A stretch of 21,056 nucleotides of DNA from Sphingomonadaceae bacterium (GCA_004282995.1 SHLU01000013.1:1-21056), one strand, 5' to 3'; shown: positions 1 through 7,231, counted from the stretch's first letter. Notes: a model not told the origin generated them from the letters alone. Translations and numbers: made by a program.

Positions 1-46
1 GGGCGACAATGGTATCGCTGCTCGAGGTAACTCCTGGATGTTCCAC
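1..46 (-). CDS. mnmE: MnmE (TrmE) tRNA-modification GTPase, 5' end only
   Basis: Read on the minus strand from a GTG at 46-44, this gives MEHPGVTSSSDTIVA and runs off the window. The Ser-Asp-Thr-Ile-Val-Ala stretch resembles the N-terminus of MnmE, the GTPase that works with MnmG to modify the wobble uridine of some tRNAs. Its place next to rho and hemE fits the usual alphaproteobacterial order (hemE, rho, mnmE, mnmG, parA, parB). The GTG is the only start codon in this frame before the DUF6489 stop, and it sits inside the parS palindrome without a clear Shine-Dalgarno sequence. Only 15 residues are visible, so the call leans on that short motif plus synteny. Confidence 0.5.
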   Translation of the reverse strand, partial: MEHPGVTSSSDTIVA

Positions 47-54
47 GTGGAACA
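39..54. other. parS: parS centromere site (ParB-binding)
   Basis: TGTTCCACGTGGAACA is a perfect 16-bp palindrome with the CACGTG core and TGTT/AACA ends of the bacterial parS consensus. ParB loads here and, with ParA, segregates the new origin. The site lies about 8.2 kb from the candidate oriC, a normal distance for origin-proximal parS. It occupies the 60-bp gap after the DUF6489 stop and overlaps the probable mnmE start. No second full site was seen in the window. Confidence 0.85.
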
Positions 55-60
55 GGCGGC

Positions 61-330
61 CTAGTCTGACCCGTCTTTTTTTGATGAAGTCGTTTTTACG
101 CCGCCGGCGGCGAGACTGCCCTCCACAAAGTTCTGGAAGAGCTTGAGCCCTACCTGCCCCATTGGGGCCATCGTCTTGGCCAAATCCTGCAATTGGTCCG
201 GACTCGAAACCCCTTTCATCGCCTTGGCCATCGTGTCGACATACACACTGTTGGCCTTGCTCACATCAGGCAGACCCATAAAACTCCGTGCCTCCTCCGG
301 CGTGCAGTCAATTTCGATATTCACCTTCAT
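61..330 (-). CDS. DUF6489 family protein
   Basis: This 89-residue cytoplasmic protein begins MKVNIEIDCTPEEARSFMGL, the typical opening of the DUF6489 family common in Sphingomonadales and relatives. The rest is mostly helical with a short basic, serine-rich tail (TSSKKDGSD). The function of the family is not known to me. The ATG at 330 is preceded by GCAGGGAGA at good spacing, which fixes the start, although the frame stays open much further upstream (antisense to the next gene). It lies directly upstream of the probable mnmE on the same strand with only about 14 bases between, so the two may be co-transcribed. Confidence 0.75.
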   Translation of the reverse strand: MKVNIEIDCTPEEARSFMGLPDVSKANSVYVDTMAKAMKGVSSPDQLQDLAKTMAPMGQVGLKLFQNFVEGSLAAGGVKTTSSKKDGSD

Positions 331-444
331 CACGATGTCTCCCTGCGGATGGGCATTCAGCCTATTTGGGTTTGCCAAGTCCCCCGTGCAAGCGATAGGC
401 GGTGTATCGAGATATTGCACCCGGCTATTCTTCAGGAGAACCGC

Positions 445-1143
445 ATGACCTCCAGTGTAACAATCACATCTTCCACCGACGGCGAGAACTTCGGAGCCTA
501 TGTTGTCCAGCCCTCTGGCGAGCCCAAGGCGGCCGTCGTGGTGATCCAGGAGATTTTCGGGGTAAATGCGGGCATCCGGCGCAAATGCGACCTGTTGGCC
601 GAACAAGGATACCTCGCTGTCGCACCAGACCTGTTCTGGCGGCTCCAACCCGGCATCCAACTCGATCCCGACATCGAGCCTGAATTCCAGCAGGCTCTTG
701 ATTACATGGCTAAATTCGATCCCGATGGTGGCGTTCGGGATATCCAGTCGACGATCGACTGGGCGCGGACTGAGACCGGCGGGAAAAAGATTGGAGCGGT
801 CGGCTACTGTCTGGGCGGCAAGCTCGCCTACATGACTGCGGCCCGTACCGATGTCGATGCGAGCGTGGGATATTATGCGGTTGGAGTGCCAGACATGCTC
901 GAAGAGGCAAGGGCTATCGCCAAACCGCTGATGCTTCACATTCCAACCGCAGACGGCTTCGTCGACGCGCAGGCACAAGAAGCGATGCACGACGGACTCG
1001 ACAGCCATCCCAAGGTCACGCTGCACGACTACGCGGGTCTCGATCACGGTTTCGCGACGCAGTTCGGCAAACGGAGGGACGAGGAGGGCGCACAATTGGC
1101 CGATTCGCGCACGGACGAGTTCTTCGGGGAGCATCTGAGCTAG
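445..1143 (+). CDS. Dienelactone hydrolase family protein
   Basis: A 232-residue alpha/beta hydrolase of the dienelactone hydrolase family, which opens lactone or ester bonds with a cysteine nucleophile. The catalytic set is visible: Glu36 in QEIFG, the nucleophile elbow GYCLGG with Cys122, Asp170 and His201 in LDHGF, at nearly the same positions as in the classic Pseudomonas enzyme. There is no signal peptide, so it should be cytosolic. The ATG at 445 has CAGGAGAA just upstream; the frame extends further 5' but that part is not needed. It heads a probable three-gene operon, with the next start 14 bases after its stop. The true substrate cannot be told; no other aromatic-degradation gene is nearby. 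Confidence 0.88.
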   Translation: MTSSVTITSSTDGENFGAYVVQPSGEPKAAVVVIQEIFGVNAGIRRKCDLLAEQGYLAVAPDLFWRLQPGIQLDPDIEPEFQQALDYMAKFDPDGGVRDIQSTIDWARTETGGKKIGAVGYCLGGKLAYMTAARTDVDASVGYYAVGVPDMLEEARAIAKPLMLHIPTADGFVDAQAQEAMHDGLDSHPKVTLHDYAGLDHGFATQFGKRRDEEGAQLADSRTDEFFGEHLS

Positions 1144-1157
1144 GGGCGAGCACGGGC

Positions 1158-2738
1158 ATGACACTCTACTGGCGCTACGCGATCCCGCTTCTCGTTCTGG
1201 GACTCTGCGGGGTCGCTTGGCTGGTGCAGCCATGGCTACTGGTTGTCCTGGGTCCGGCCGCCGCCATCACGATTTTTGACTTTTTCCAAACCAATCATAC
1301 ACTTAGGCGGAATTATCCCCTCATCGCGAGAATTCGCTGGATGATGGAAGACCTGCGCCCATTCTTTCAGAGCTACATCGTTGAGAGTGACCTTGAGGGC
1401 CGCCCTTTCAGTCACCAGCAGCGTACGCTGGTCTATGCCCGCGCCAAGGGCGATCTCGACAAGCATCCGATGGGGACCGAACTCGACGTCTATTCCAACG
1501 AGTATGAGTGGCTCAGCCATTCGGTCGTCCCGTACACCGATCTGCCCGAGCAATGGCGGCTGGCGATTGGCGGACCGGACTGCAAACATCCCTATGCCTC
1601 GTCGCTACTCAATATATCGGCAATGAGCTTCGGATCGCTTTCTGCCCGAGCCATCGAAGCCCTCAATCTGGGGGCCAAGATAGGCAATTTCGCCCACAAT
1701 ACCGGTGAAGGCAGCGTGAGCCGCTATCACCGGTCGCATGGCGGAGACCTGATCTGGGAAATCGGAAGCGGCTATTTCGGCTGTCGGAGCGATGATGGCC
1801 ATTTCGATCCGGCCAAGTTTGCCGACCAGGCCGCCGATGACCAAGTCAAGATGATCGAGGTCAAGCTCAGCCAGGGCGCAAAGCCGGGCCATGGCGGCGT
1901 TCTGCCGGGAGAGAAGGTGACCGCGGAAATCGCCGAAGCACGCGGTGTGCCGGTGGGACAAACAGTCTATTCACCGGCAGCGCATTCGACCTTCGGAACC
2001 CCCATCGAAATGCTCGAATGGATCGCCGAACTGCGCCGGCTGTCGGGCGGTAAGCCGATTGGGATCAAGCTGTGTGTCGGTCAACCGCACGAGGTGATGG
2101 CGATGGGCAAGGCCATGCTGGCGACCGGCATCGCGCCCGATTTCATCACGGTAGACGGTGCCGAGGGGGGTACAGGGGCAGCTCCGCTTGAACTGTCGAA
2201 CTCTGTCGGCATGCCCCTGCGCGAAGGGACGATCTGGATCCGCAACATGCTGGTTGGCACCGGCCTTAAGGACCAGGTTGCGATTGGTATGGCCGGCAAG
2301 ATCTATTCGGGCGCGCAGATGGCCAAGGCTTTCGCGCTGGGGGCAGATTGGTGCAACGCCGCCCGCCCCTTCATGTTCGCCCTGGGCTGCGTCCAGTCGA
2401 TGCAATGCCATACCGACCTCTGCCCAACCGGCGTGGCGACCCAGAAAGCATGGCGCCAACGCGGTCTCGTGGTGGAGGACAAGGGCCCGCGGGTCGCGCG
2501 CTTCCACAGCCAGACGCTCTACTCCTTACGCGAAATCACTATTGCGATGGGTTGTGAGGACCCGTGGCACATCGAGGCCCGCGACATGCGCGAGCGGGTC
2601 AATGGTGTCCGCTCTGACGCGGTCGCGACGGTTTACCGGTTCATCGAGCCCGGCAGCCTTGTCAATGGCGAGGTCGACGGGAATATCGGCGAGGCCTGGC
2701 GTATCGCACGCGCCGACAGTTTCAGGAGAGCAGCATGA
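1158..2738 (+). CDS. Membrane-anchored FMN-binding glutamate synthase-domain protein
   Basis: A 526-residue protein of the FMN-binding glutamate synthase family (GltB central domain). Residues about 8-42 form one or two hydrophobic segments, suggesting membrane attachment. The FMN/TIM-barrel part covers about 140-440, with QGAKPGHGG (239-247) and VDGAEGGTGAAP (332-343). The 3Fe-4S motif C-x5-C-x4-C is intact at Cys411, Cys417 and Cys422. It lacks the N-terminal glutamine amidotransferase domain and the C-terminal GXGXG domain of full GltB, so it is not a complete glutamate synthase. The electron donor and substrate are unknown. It sits between a dienelactone hydrolase and an NTF2-like gene, overlapping the latter by 4 bases (ATGA). 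Confidence 0.87.
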   Translation: MTLYWRYAIPLLVLGLCGVAWLVQPWLLVVLGPAAAITIFDFFQTNHTLRRNYPLIARIRWMMEDLRPFFQSYIVESDLEGRPFSHQQRTLVYARAKGDLDKHPMGTELDVYSNEYEWLSHSVVPYTDLPEQWRLAIGGPDCKHPYASSLLNISAMSFGSLSARAIEALNLGAKIGNFAHNTGEGSVSRYHRSHGGDLIWEIGSGYFGCRSDDGHFDPAKFADQAADDQVKMIEVKLSQGAKPGHGGVLPGEKVTAEIAEARGVPVGQTVYSPAAHSTFGTPIEMLEWIAELRRLSGGKPIGIKLCVGQPHEVMAMGKAMLATGIAPDFITVDGAEGGTGAAPLELSNSVGMPLREGTIWIRNMLVGTGLKDQVAIGMAGKIYSGAQMAKAFALGADWCNAARPFMFALGCVQSMQCHTDLCPTGVATQKAWRQRGLVVEDKGPRVARFHSQTLYSLREITIAMGCEDPWHIEARDMRERVNGVRSDAVATVYRFIEPGSLVNGEVDGNIGEAWRIARADSFRRAA

Positions 2739-3142
2739 CTTCTACCCATCCCGGCCTTGCCCGTTGGCACGATTACATGGCCAACCATGAGGGATCACCC
2801 CAAGCGCTGGGTGCGATCCTGCACGAGGATTGCGTCTTCCACTCGCCCGTCGTGCACACTCCGCAGCGCGGTCGACCGATTGTAACTGCCTACCTCATGG
2901 CGGCGGCAGGCACATTGGGGCAAAGCAAGTTCCAATACGTCCGTGAAATGGCCGACGGACCGCATGTCCTGCTGGAATTCACGGCCGAAATGGACGGCGT
3001 GTTCGTCAACGGGATTGATCTCATAACATTCGACGAAAACGACATGATCACTGATTTCAAGGTCATGGTCCGCCCACTCAAGGCAGTTAACAAGGTGTGG
3101 GAGCAAATGGCTGCGCAACTGGAAAAGAACCGGCCGGACTGA
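2735..3142 (+). CDS. NTF2-like / SnoaL-type small protein
   Basis: A 135-residue soluble protein with the NTF2-like fold pattern: an N-terminal helix (WHDYMANH), a region around HEDCVFHSPVVHTPQRG typical of the pocket, then beta strands ending in ITDFKVMVRPLKA. Members act as small-molecule isomerases, hydratases or binding subunits. Its start overlaps the preceding stop (ATGA) and AGGAGAG lies just upstream, so translation is probably coupled to the flavoprotein gene. This is the last gene of the operon and it converges on a minus-strand gene 32 bases away. The specific substrate cannot be inferred. Confidence 0.75.
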   Translation: MTSTHPGLARWHDYMANHEGSPQALGAILHEDCVFHSPVVHTPQRGRPIVTAYLMAAAGTLGQSKFQYVREMADGPHVLLEFTAEMDGVFVNGIDLITFDENDMITDFKVMVRPLKAVNKVWEQMAAQLEKNRPD

Positions 3143-3174
3143 CCCCCGTCGTCTTGCCGGCTCCAGCTGCGGCG

Positions 3175-3759
3175 CTAATCGACCGGCTCGAGCCCCAACA
3201 CGTCGCGTGCCGACTCGACCGATACTTCCTCGCCGGTCTTGCAGTCCCTCCCCTGCATGTAACCCTTGAGGTAACTGCGCCGCGCAACGCCGGCGTAGAT
3301 CGCTGCTCGCCACCGCGCCTGCTCAGCCTTGGCTCCCGAAAGCTGGCGCACGAGCCCCCTGAAAGGGATCAGTCCGCCCAGGACATTACCCCCGGCCTTC
3401 AGCCCCTTGTTGACCAAACCCTCCTCGGTCGCAGGTGCATCGGCGTCCGGCCCCAGCACTTCATCCAGGGCGCCAACTTCCTTGCGAAGGCCCTCGCATT
3501 CGCTCAGACCCTCCAGGTCATAGGGCGCATCCTGTGCGCGCAAGAGGAGGAGCGGGATATCCCTGCTGCGCAAGTTCAGGTCGCTCAGCGGTTGCGTGAC
3601 TGCGTCGAGCACATCCTCGCCAACGCTATCCTGCTTCTCGCCGTTCTGCGCCGCCGCAGGTGCCGAGAGTGCAACGAGGAAAATCGACGCGGCAAGGCCA
3701 AGCGTTCGCAAGTGACGGCGATCTTCCGTCAACGAACACAGGCCCCCCTGCCTTACCAT
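3175..3759 (-). CDS. Exported protein of unknown function (two cysteines)
   Basis: I do not recognise the family. From the ATG at 3759, preceded by AGAGGA at good spacing, the product is 194 residues. A basic n-region (EDRRHLR), a hydrophobic core (LGLAASIFLVALS) and a signal-peptidase-like site APAAAQ near residue 38 suggest export to the periplasm. The mature part is mainly helical with a conserved-looking stretch IPLLLLRAQDAPYDL (68-82), and two cysteines (88 and 173) that could pair. A longer frame upstream would run into the preceding gene and lacks a good ribosome site. It follows the coiled-coil gene with a 25-base gap on the same strand, so the two probably form one operon. Confidence 0.65.
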   Translation of the reverse strand: MVRQGGLCSLTEDRRHLRTLGLAASIFLVALSAPAAAQNGEKQDSVGEDVLDAVTQPLSDLNLRSRDIPLLLLRAQDAPYDLEGLSECEGLRKEVGALDEVLGPDADAPATEEGLVNKGLKAGGNVLGGLIPFRGLVRQLSGAKAEQARWRAAIYAGVARRSYLKGYMQGRDCKTGEEVSVESARDVLGLEPVD

Positions 3760-3784
3760 CGTCGATCCTCTGTTGCGCATGCGA

Positions 3785-4312
3785 TTAGCGCGGCGGCTGG
3801 CGCATGCTGGCGCGCTCAGCCTCGACCATCGTCGTGCGACCCTTGTCGATTTTGGCCTGCGCCTTGGCGACATCCTCCTGCGCACTTTCCTGACGCTTCT
3901 GCGCCTTGCGAAGTTCCTTCACCCCGTCATCGCGGCGAGCATGATACTTGGCCCAGTCGGAAGCAGAACTTTCGACCTGCCGAGCCCATTTGTGCGCTTC
4001 CTCGGGATCGCTGAACACCATCTGCGTAGTCAGGTTCTCGAACGTTTGGCGGGCGTTCTCGGCACGACTGTGCGAACTGTCCCGTTTGTTCTGCGCGTTG
4101 ACGACATCCGCGCTAACCCCGACGAGATTTTTCTTGGCCTTCTCCAGTTGCTGGAGACCCTCAGCCTCTAGCTGGCTGCCCTTGTTCCAGTCTTTCTGGT
4201 ATTTGCCGCTCACGACGATCTGAGGGGTCGCGGCAGATTGCTGAGCCGAAACCATGGCAGGCGTGCCGACGAGAGCAAGCGCAGTTGCCGCTCCAACGAG
4301 AAACTTCTTCAT
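3785..4312 (-). CDS. Exported coiled-coil protein of unknown function
   Basis: The 175-residue product begins MKKFLVGAATALALVGTPAM with a clear signal peptide ending at VSAQQ (about residue 24). The mature chain is rich in Lys, Glu, Gln and Ala and looks almost wholly helical, with coiled-coil-like stretches at about 48-75 and 128-170 (KELRKAQKRQESAQEDVAKA). It has no cysteine. AAGGAAG precedes the ATG at 4312; a TTG one codon earlier is less likely. It is the first gene of a probable two-gene minus-strand operon and is divergent from the LysR gene, sharing a 98-bp intergenic region. A periplasmic structural or stress role is possible, but I cannot name a function. Confidence 0.68.
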   Translation of the reverse strand: MKKFLVGAATALALVGTPAMVSAQQSAATPQIVVSGKYQKDWNKGSQLEAEGLQQLEKAKKNLVGVSADVVNAQNKRDSSHSRAENARQTFENLTTQMVFSDPEEAHKWARQVESSASDWAKYHARRDDGVKELRKAQKRQESAQEDVAKAQAKIDKGRTTMVEAERASMRQPPR

Positions 4313-4387
4313 CAAACACTTCCTTGTTTTTGCTTGCGCAACCCTATGCCCGAATCGAATTTTGGCAAAACGATATTGTTTGAAGTA

Positions 4388-4410
4388 TCAATTCGGAATA
4401 TCCGAATTGA
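4388..4410. promoter_or_regulatory. Inverted-repeat operator at the LysR start codon
   Basis: Two perfect 10-base arms, TCAATTCGGA and TCCGAATTGA, flank the three bases ATA. The repeat contains a T-N11-A core typical of LysR-type regulator sites and ends at the base before the LysR start codon. A possible promoter, TTGGCA (4362-4367) with TATCAA (4386-4391), would place the transcription start inside the repeat, so binding there should block the lysR promoter. It also lies 76 bp from the start of the divergent gene. The repeat is seen directly; its use as an operator is inferred. Confidence 0.6.
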
Positions 4411-5259
4411 ATGGATATTGTCAGTTTTCAAACCTTCCTCGCTGCGGCGGCGACCGGCAGCTTCTCGGGTGCTGCCCAGCGCGTGAACGCTTCTCCCTCG
4501 ACCGTAACCGAGCGGATCAAACAGCTCGAACACAGGCTCGGAACCCGTTTATTCAACAGGGACAAGCGCGGCTGCCAGCTAACCGCAGCAGGGGAAAGGT
4601 TCATGGCACCGGCACGTCAAGCTGTCCGCGCATGGGAATTCGCCCGGCACGATGTCTCGCTGCCCGAAAGGTTCACCCGATCAATCACCTTCGGGGGGCA
4701 ATATTTCCTCTGGGACGGTCCGTTGATGGACTGGCTCGGGCGGGTCCGTGAAGAAATCCCCGACCTGGCCCTGCAAACAACCGCAGGCGCCTGGACGCGG
4801 CTCAACCGGGACCTGGCCGAAGGTGCACTGGATATGATCGTGGTGCACGACCCGGTCTTTCGCCGCGACATCGGCGCGGAGCCGTTGTTCGATGATCGGT
4901 TGGTCCTGGTGAGCGGCGGCGATCCGGAACAATGGCGCGATAACTTCGTCCGCATCGATTGGGGGCGCTCGCTCGGTATCGAGATTGCCGCCCGTATCGA
5001 TGTGGCCCCTCAGGCGGGCCTGGTGCTCGATCTGGGCAGTCGTTCGGCAGTTTGGCTCGCGCGGCACCGCATGGCCGGCTATTTGCCCGCCAGAGCTGTT
5101 CAGCCGCTGCTGGACGAAGGGCGATTGACGTTGGTCAAGGACGCGCCCGAGTTCGATTTTCCGGCCTATGCTTGCTGGCGCAGGGATCTCGATCCGCAGC
5201 TGGCGGCCGAAATCCTGCTCAGCTTGCGAAATACACTCGATTCCAAGGGACCGGGCTGA
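4411..5259 (+). CDS. LysR family transcriptional regulator
   Basis: A 282-residue LysR-type regulator. The N-terminus MDIVSFQTFLAAAATGSFSG, followed by SPSTVTERIKQLEHRLG, is the standard winged helix-turn-helix (residues 1-60), ending with LFNRDKRGCQLTAAG. The rest matches the two-lobed effector-binding domain, with FGGQYFLWDG near residue 90. It is slightly shorter than the usual 295-310 residues. No Shine-Dalgarno sequence lies before the ATG, and the bases there belong to the inverted repeat, so the transcript may be nearly leaderless. It is divergent from two exported-protein genes, which are likely targets along with itself. The effector is unknown. Confidence 0.9.
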   Translation: MDIVSFQTFLAAAATGSFSGAAQRVNASPSTVTERIKQLEHRLGTRLFNRDKRGCQLTAAGERFMAPARQAVRAWEFARHDVSLPERFTRSITFGGQYFLWDGPLMDWLGRVREEIPDLALQTTAGAWTRLNRDLAEGALDMIVVHDPVFRRDIGAEPLFDDRLVLVSGGDPEQWRDNFVRIDWGRSLGIEIAARIDVAPQAGLVLDLGSRSAVWLARHRMAGYLPARAVQPLLDEGRLTLVKDAPEFDFPAYACWRRDLDPQLAAEILLSLRNTLDSKGPG

Positions 5260-5311
5260 ACCGGAGCGAGGAAGGACCGGGCCGTCGGACCCGGCTCTGC
5301 CATGCTCGATC

Positions 5312-6577
5312 TTACTGGTTCATCGTATCGAAGAAATCTTCGTTGGTCTTGGAATCCTTCATCTTGTCGAGCAGGAATTCCATCGCGTCGACAGTGCCCA
5401 TCTGCATGAGAATACGGCGCAGCACCCACATCTTGGACAGCTTGTCCTTCTCGACCAGCAGCTCTTCCTTGCGGGTGCCGGACTTGCCGACATCGAGCGA
5501 CGGGAAGATGCGCTTGTCGGAGACCTTGCGATCGAGCACGATTTCCGAGTTACCAGTGCCCTTGAACTCCTCGAAGATTACTTCGTCCATGCGGCTGCCG
5601 GTATCGATCAGGGCGGTGGCGATGATCGACAGCGAACCACCTTCCTCGATATTGCGCGCCGCGCCGAAGAAGCGCTTGGGCCGCTGCAATGCATTGGCAT
5701 CGACACCGCCGGTCAGCACCTTGCCCGAGCTGGGCACAACAGTGTTGTAGGCGCGTCCGAGGCGGGTAATCGAGTCGAGCAGGATCACTACATCGTGCTT
5801 GTGCTCGACCAGCCGCTTTGCCTTTTCGATCACCATTTCGGCAACCTGGACGTGGCGGTTGGCAGGCTCGTCGAAAGTCGAGGAGATGACCTCGCCCTTC
5901 ACGCTGCGCTGCATGTCGGTGACTTCCTCGGGCCGTTCGTCGACAAGCAGCACCAGCAGGAACACCTCGGGATGATTATCGGTAATCGCCTTGGCGATGT
6001 TCTGCAGCAGCACCGTCTTACCGGTGCGCGGCGGAGCGACGATCAGCGCGCGCTGGCCCTTGCCCTGCGGACTGATGATGTCGATCACCCGCGCCGACTT
6101 GTCCTTGACCGTCGGGTCGAGCGTGTCGAGCGACAGCTTCTGGTCGGGATAAAGCGGCGTGAGATTGTCGAAGTTGGTTCGCATCCGGACCGCTTCGGGA
6201 TCGTCGAAATTGACCTTGTACAGCGTGGTCAGCGCAAAATAGCGTTCGCCCTCGCGCGGTGCGCGGATTTCGCCTTCGACCGTATCGCCAGTGCGAAGGC
6301 CCCATTTGCGAATCTGGTTGGGCGAGACATAGATATCATCGGGTCCAGCGAGATAGTTTGCCTCGGGCGAACGCAGAAAGCCAAAGCCGTCCTGCAGCAC
6401 TTCGATGGTGCCGATTCCCATGATCTGTTCGGAATAGTCCTCGTCCTCGGCCAGCTCGCGCAGGATCGAGAACAGCAGGTCCTGCCGACGCATTGTCGAG
6501 GCACCTTCGACACCGAGTTCTTCGGCCATCGAGACGAGCTCGGCAGGGGTTTTTTCTTTGAGGTCTCTGAGATGCAT
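5312..6577 (-). CDS. rho: Transcription termination factor Rho
   Basis: A full-length Rho of 421 residues, the hexameric RNA helicase that terminates transcription at C-rich sites. The N-terminal helical domain occupies about 1-45. The cold-shock-type RNA-binding domain follows, with GFGFLR at 64-69. The ATPase core shows Walker A APPRTGKT (181-188), Walker B VVILLD (263-268), the Q-loop region GKVLTGGVDANALQRP (285-300) and the conserved VIFEEFKGTGN. No acidic or intrinsically disordered insert is present. The ATG at 6577 has only a weak upstream purine run. It follows hemE and hemJ on the same strand as in many alphaproteobacteria, but has 188 bp of upstream sequence with its own probable promoter. 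Confidence 0.97.
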   Translation of the reverse strand: MHLRDLKEKTPAELVSMAEELGVEGASTMRRQDLLFSILRELAEDEDYSEQIMGIGTIEVLQDGFGFLRSPEANYLAGPDDIYVSPNQIRKWGLRTGDTVEGEIRAPREGERYFALTTLYKVNFDDPEAVRMRTNFDNLTPLYPDQKLSLDTLDPTVKDKSARVIDIISPQGKGQRALIVAPPRTGKTVLLQNIAKAITDNHPEVFLLVLLVDERPEEVTDMQRSVKGEVISSTFDEPANRHVQVAEMVIEKAKRLVEHKHDVVILLDSITRLGRAYNTVVPSSGKVLTGGVDANALQRPKRFFGAARNIEEGGSLSIIATALIDTGSRMDEVIFEEFKGTGNSEIVLDRKVSDKRIFPSLDVGKSGTRKEELLVEKDKLSKMWVLRRILMQMGTVDAMEFLLDKMKDSKTNEDFFDTMNQ

Positions 6578-6620
6578 GGGGAACCGTTTCCGAGAAATTT
6601 GCAGATTGTCGCGCTGGCTA

Positions 6621-6648
6621 GTCTCATCGGGCTTTGGGAAAGCGAGAC
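6621..6648 (-). promoter_or_regulatory. Hairpin in the rho leader
   Basis: On the transcribed strand GTCTC, GCTTT, CCC, AAAGC, CCGAT, GAGAC appear in order. That forms a 5-bp outer stem and a 5-bp inner stem with a three-base loop and a five-base bulge on one side. It lies 44 bases before the rho start codon, within the predicted leader. Rho commonly controls its own synthesis through its leader, so a regulatory role is plausible, but the pairing was judged by eye and is GC-moderate. Confidence 0.35.
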
Positions 6649-6692
6649 GTTTGCACCGGAGCTATGGACGCGCCGGCAATGGCCAGTGCCCG

Positions 6693-6721
6693 CAGATACG
6701 GCGCAGTCGGGGGCGCGTCAA
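6693..6721 (-). promoter_or_regulatory. Probable rho promoter
   Basis: On the minus strand TTGACG (6721-6716) and TATCTG (6698-6693) are separated by 17 bases, a good match to a housekeeping promoter in an alphaproteobacterium. Transcription would begin near 6686 and give a leader of about 110 bases. This would let rho be expressed independently of the hemE-hemJ transcript. Confidence 0.45.
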
Positions 6722-6738
6722 TCGGGGATTGGCTCGCC

Positions 6739-6758
6739 CCGTGGAGCCGCAGCCACGG
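6739..6758 (-). terminator. Hairpin after hemJ, without a U-tract
   Basis: CCGTGG and CCACGG form a 6-bp GC-rich stem around an 8-base loop, starting 7 bases after the hemJ stop. No run of T follows on the minus strand, so it may be only a partial or Rho-assisted terminator, or a 3' stabilising hairpin. Confidence 0.25.
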
Positions 6759-6765
6759 CCCACCC

Positions 6766-7218
6766 CTAGAACGGTTTTACTATGACCAGGATCACCACGA
6801 CGATCACAACCAGCGCAGGAACTTCATTGAGCAATCGCAGGCGCTTTTCGCTCAATGGTCGTTCACCACGCGCCATCTTGCCTGCCGTCGCACTCATCCA
6901 GCCATGATAACCGCTGAGGCCCAGTACAAACAGCAATTTGGCGTGGAACCAGCCCTGCGTCCAGGCCCCGATCGCTTCGGCCAGCAGGAGCCCCAGCACC
7001 CAAACAAGTACCATGCTGGGTATCAGGATAACTCGCGACAAAGTGCGTTTACGGTCGGCCCACAGCGCTTCCTCGGGCGATCCTGGAGCAGCGGCGTGCA
7101 TGTAGACCATCTGCCGTGGCAGGATGAACAGGCCTGCCATCCAAAAAACCATGAAAATGATGTGGCCCGCCTTGAGCCAGTAATAGGTCATGCCGAGAAA
7201 TTCTTGCATGAGGTCCAT
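6766..7218 (-). CDS. hemJ: HemJ-type protoporphyrinogen oxidase
   Basis: A 150-residue integral membrane protein of the HemJ family, which oxidises protoporphyrinogen IX to protoporphyrin IX in haem synthesis. Four hydrophobic segments are visible (about 15-40, 60-82, 92-110 and 132-148). The family signature WLKAGHIIFMVFWMAGLF is present with His19 (the likely haem ligand), then LPR with Arg35, and FHAKLL with Lys94. Thirteen bases separate it from the hemE stop on the same strand, which supports a joint haem operon. The ATG at 7218 has no clear ribosome site; an ATG at 7209 is an alternative. Confidence 0.88.
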   Translation of the reverse strand: MDLMQEFLGMTYYWLKAGHIIFMVFWMAGLFILPRQMVYMHAAAPGSPEEALWADRKRTLSRVILIPSMVLVWVLGLLLAEAIGAWTQGWFHAKLLFVLGLSGYHGWMSATAGKMARGERPLSEKRLRLLNEVPALVVIVVVILVIVKPF

Positions 7219-7231
7219 CTAGCGACTGGCA

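Noticed and set aside
331..1233. Long minus-strand extension of the DUF6489 frame
   Set aside because: It runs antisense through the dienelactone hydrolase gene; the ATG at 330 has a good ribosome site and matches the family start.
5277..5294. CCGGG/CCCGG hairpin between the LysR gene and rho as a terminator
   Set aside because: Only five base pairs with an eight-base loop, and no T-run on either strand; too weak to annotate.
5168..6769. 533-codon open frame on the plus strand opposite rho
   Set aside because: It is antisense to a full-length Rho with all motifs intact. Long antisense frames are common in GC-rich genes, and the product has no recognisable domain.
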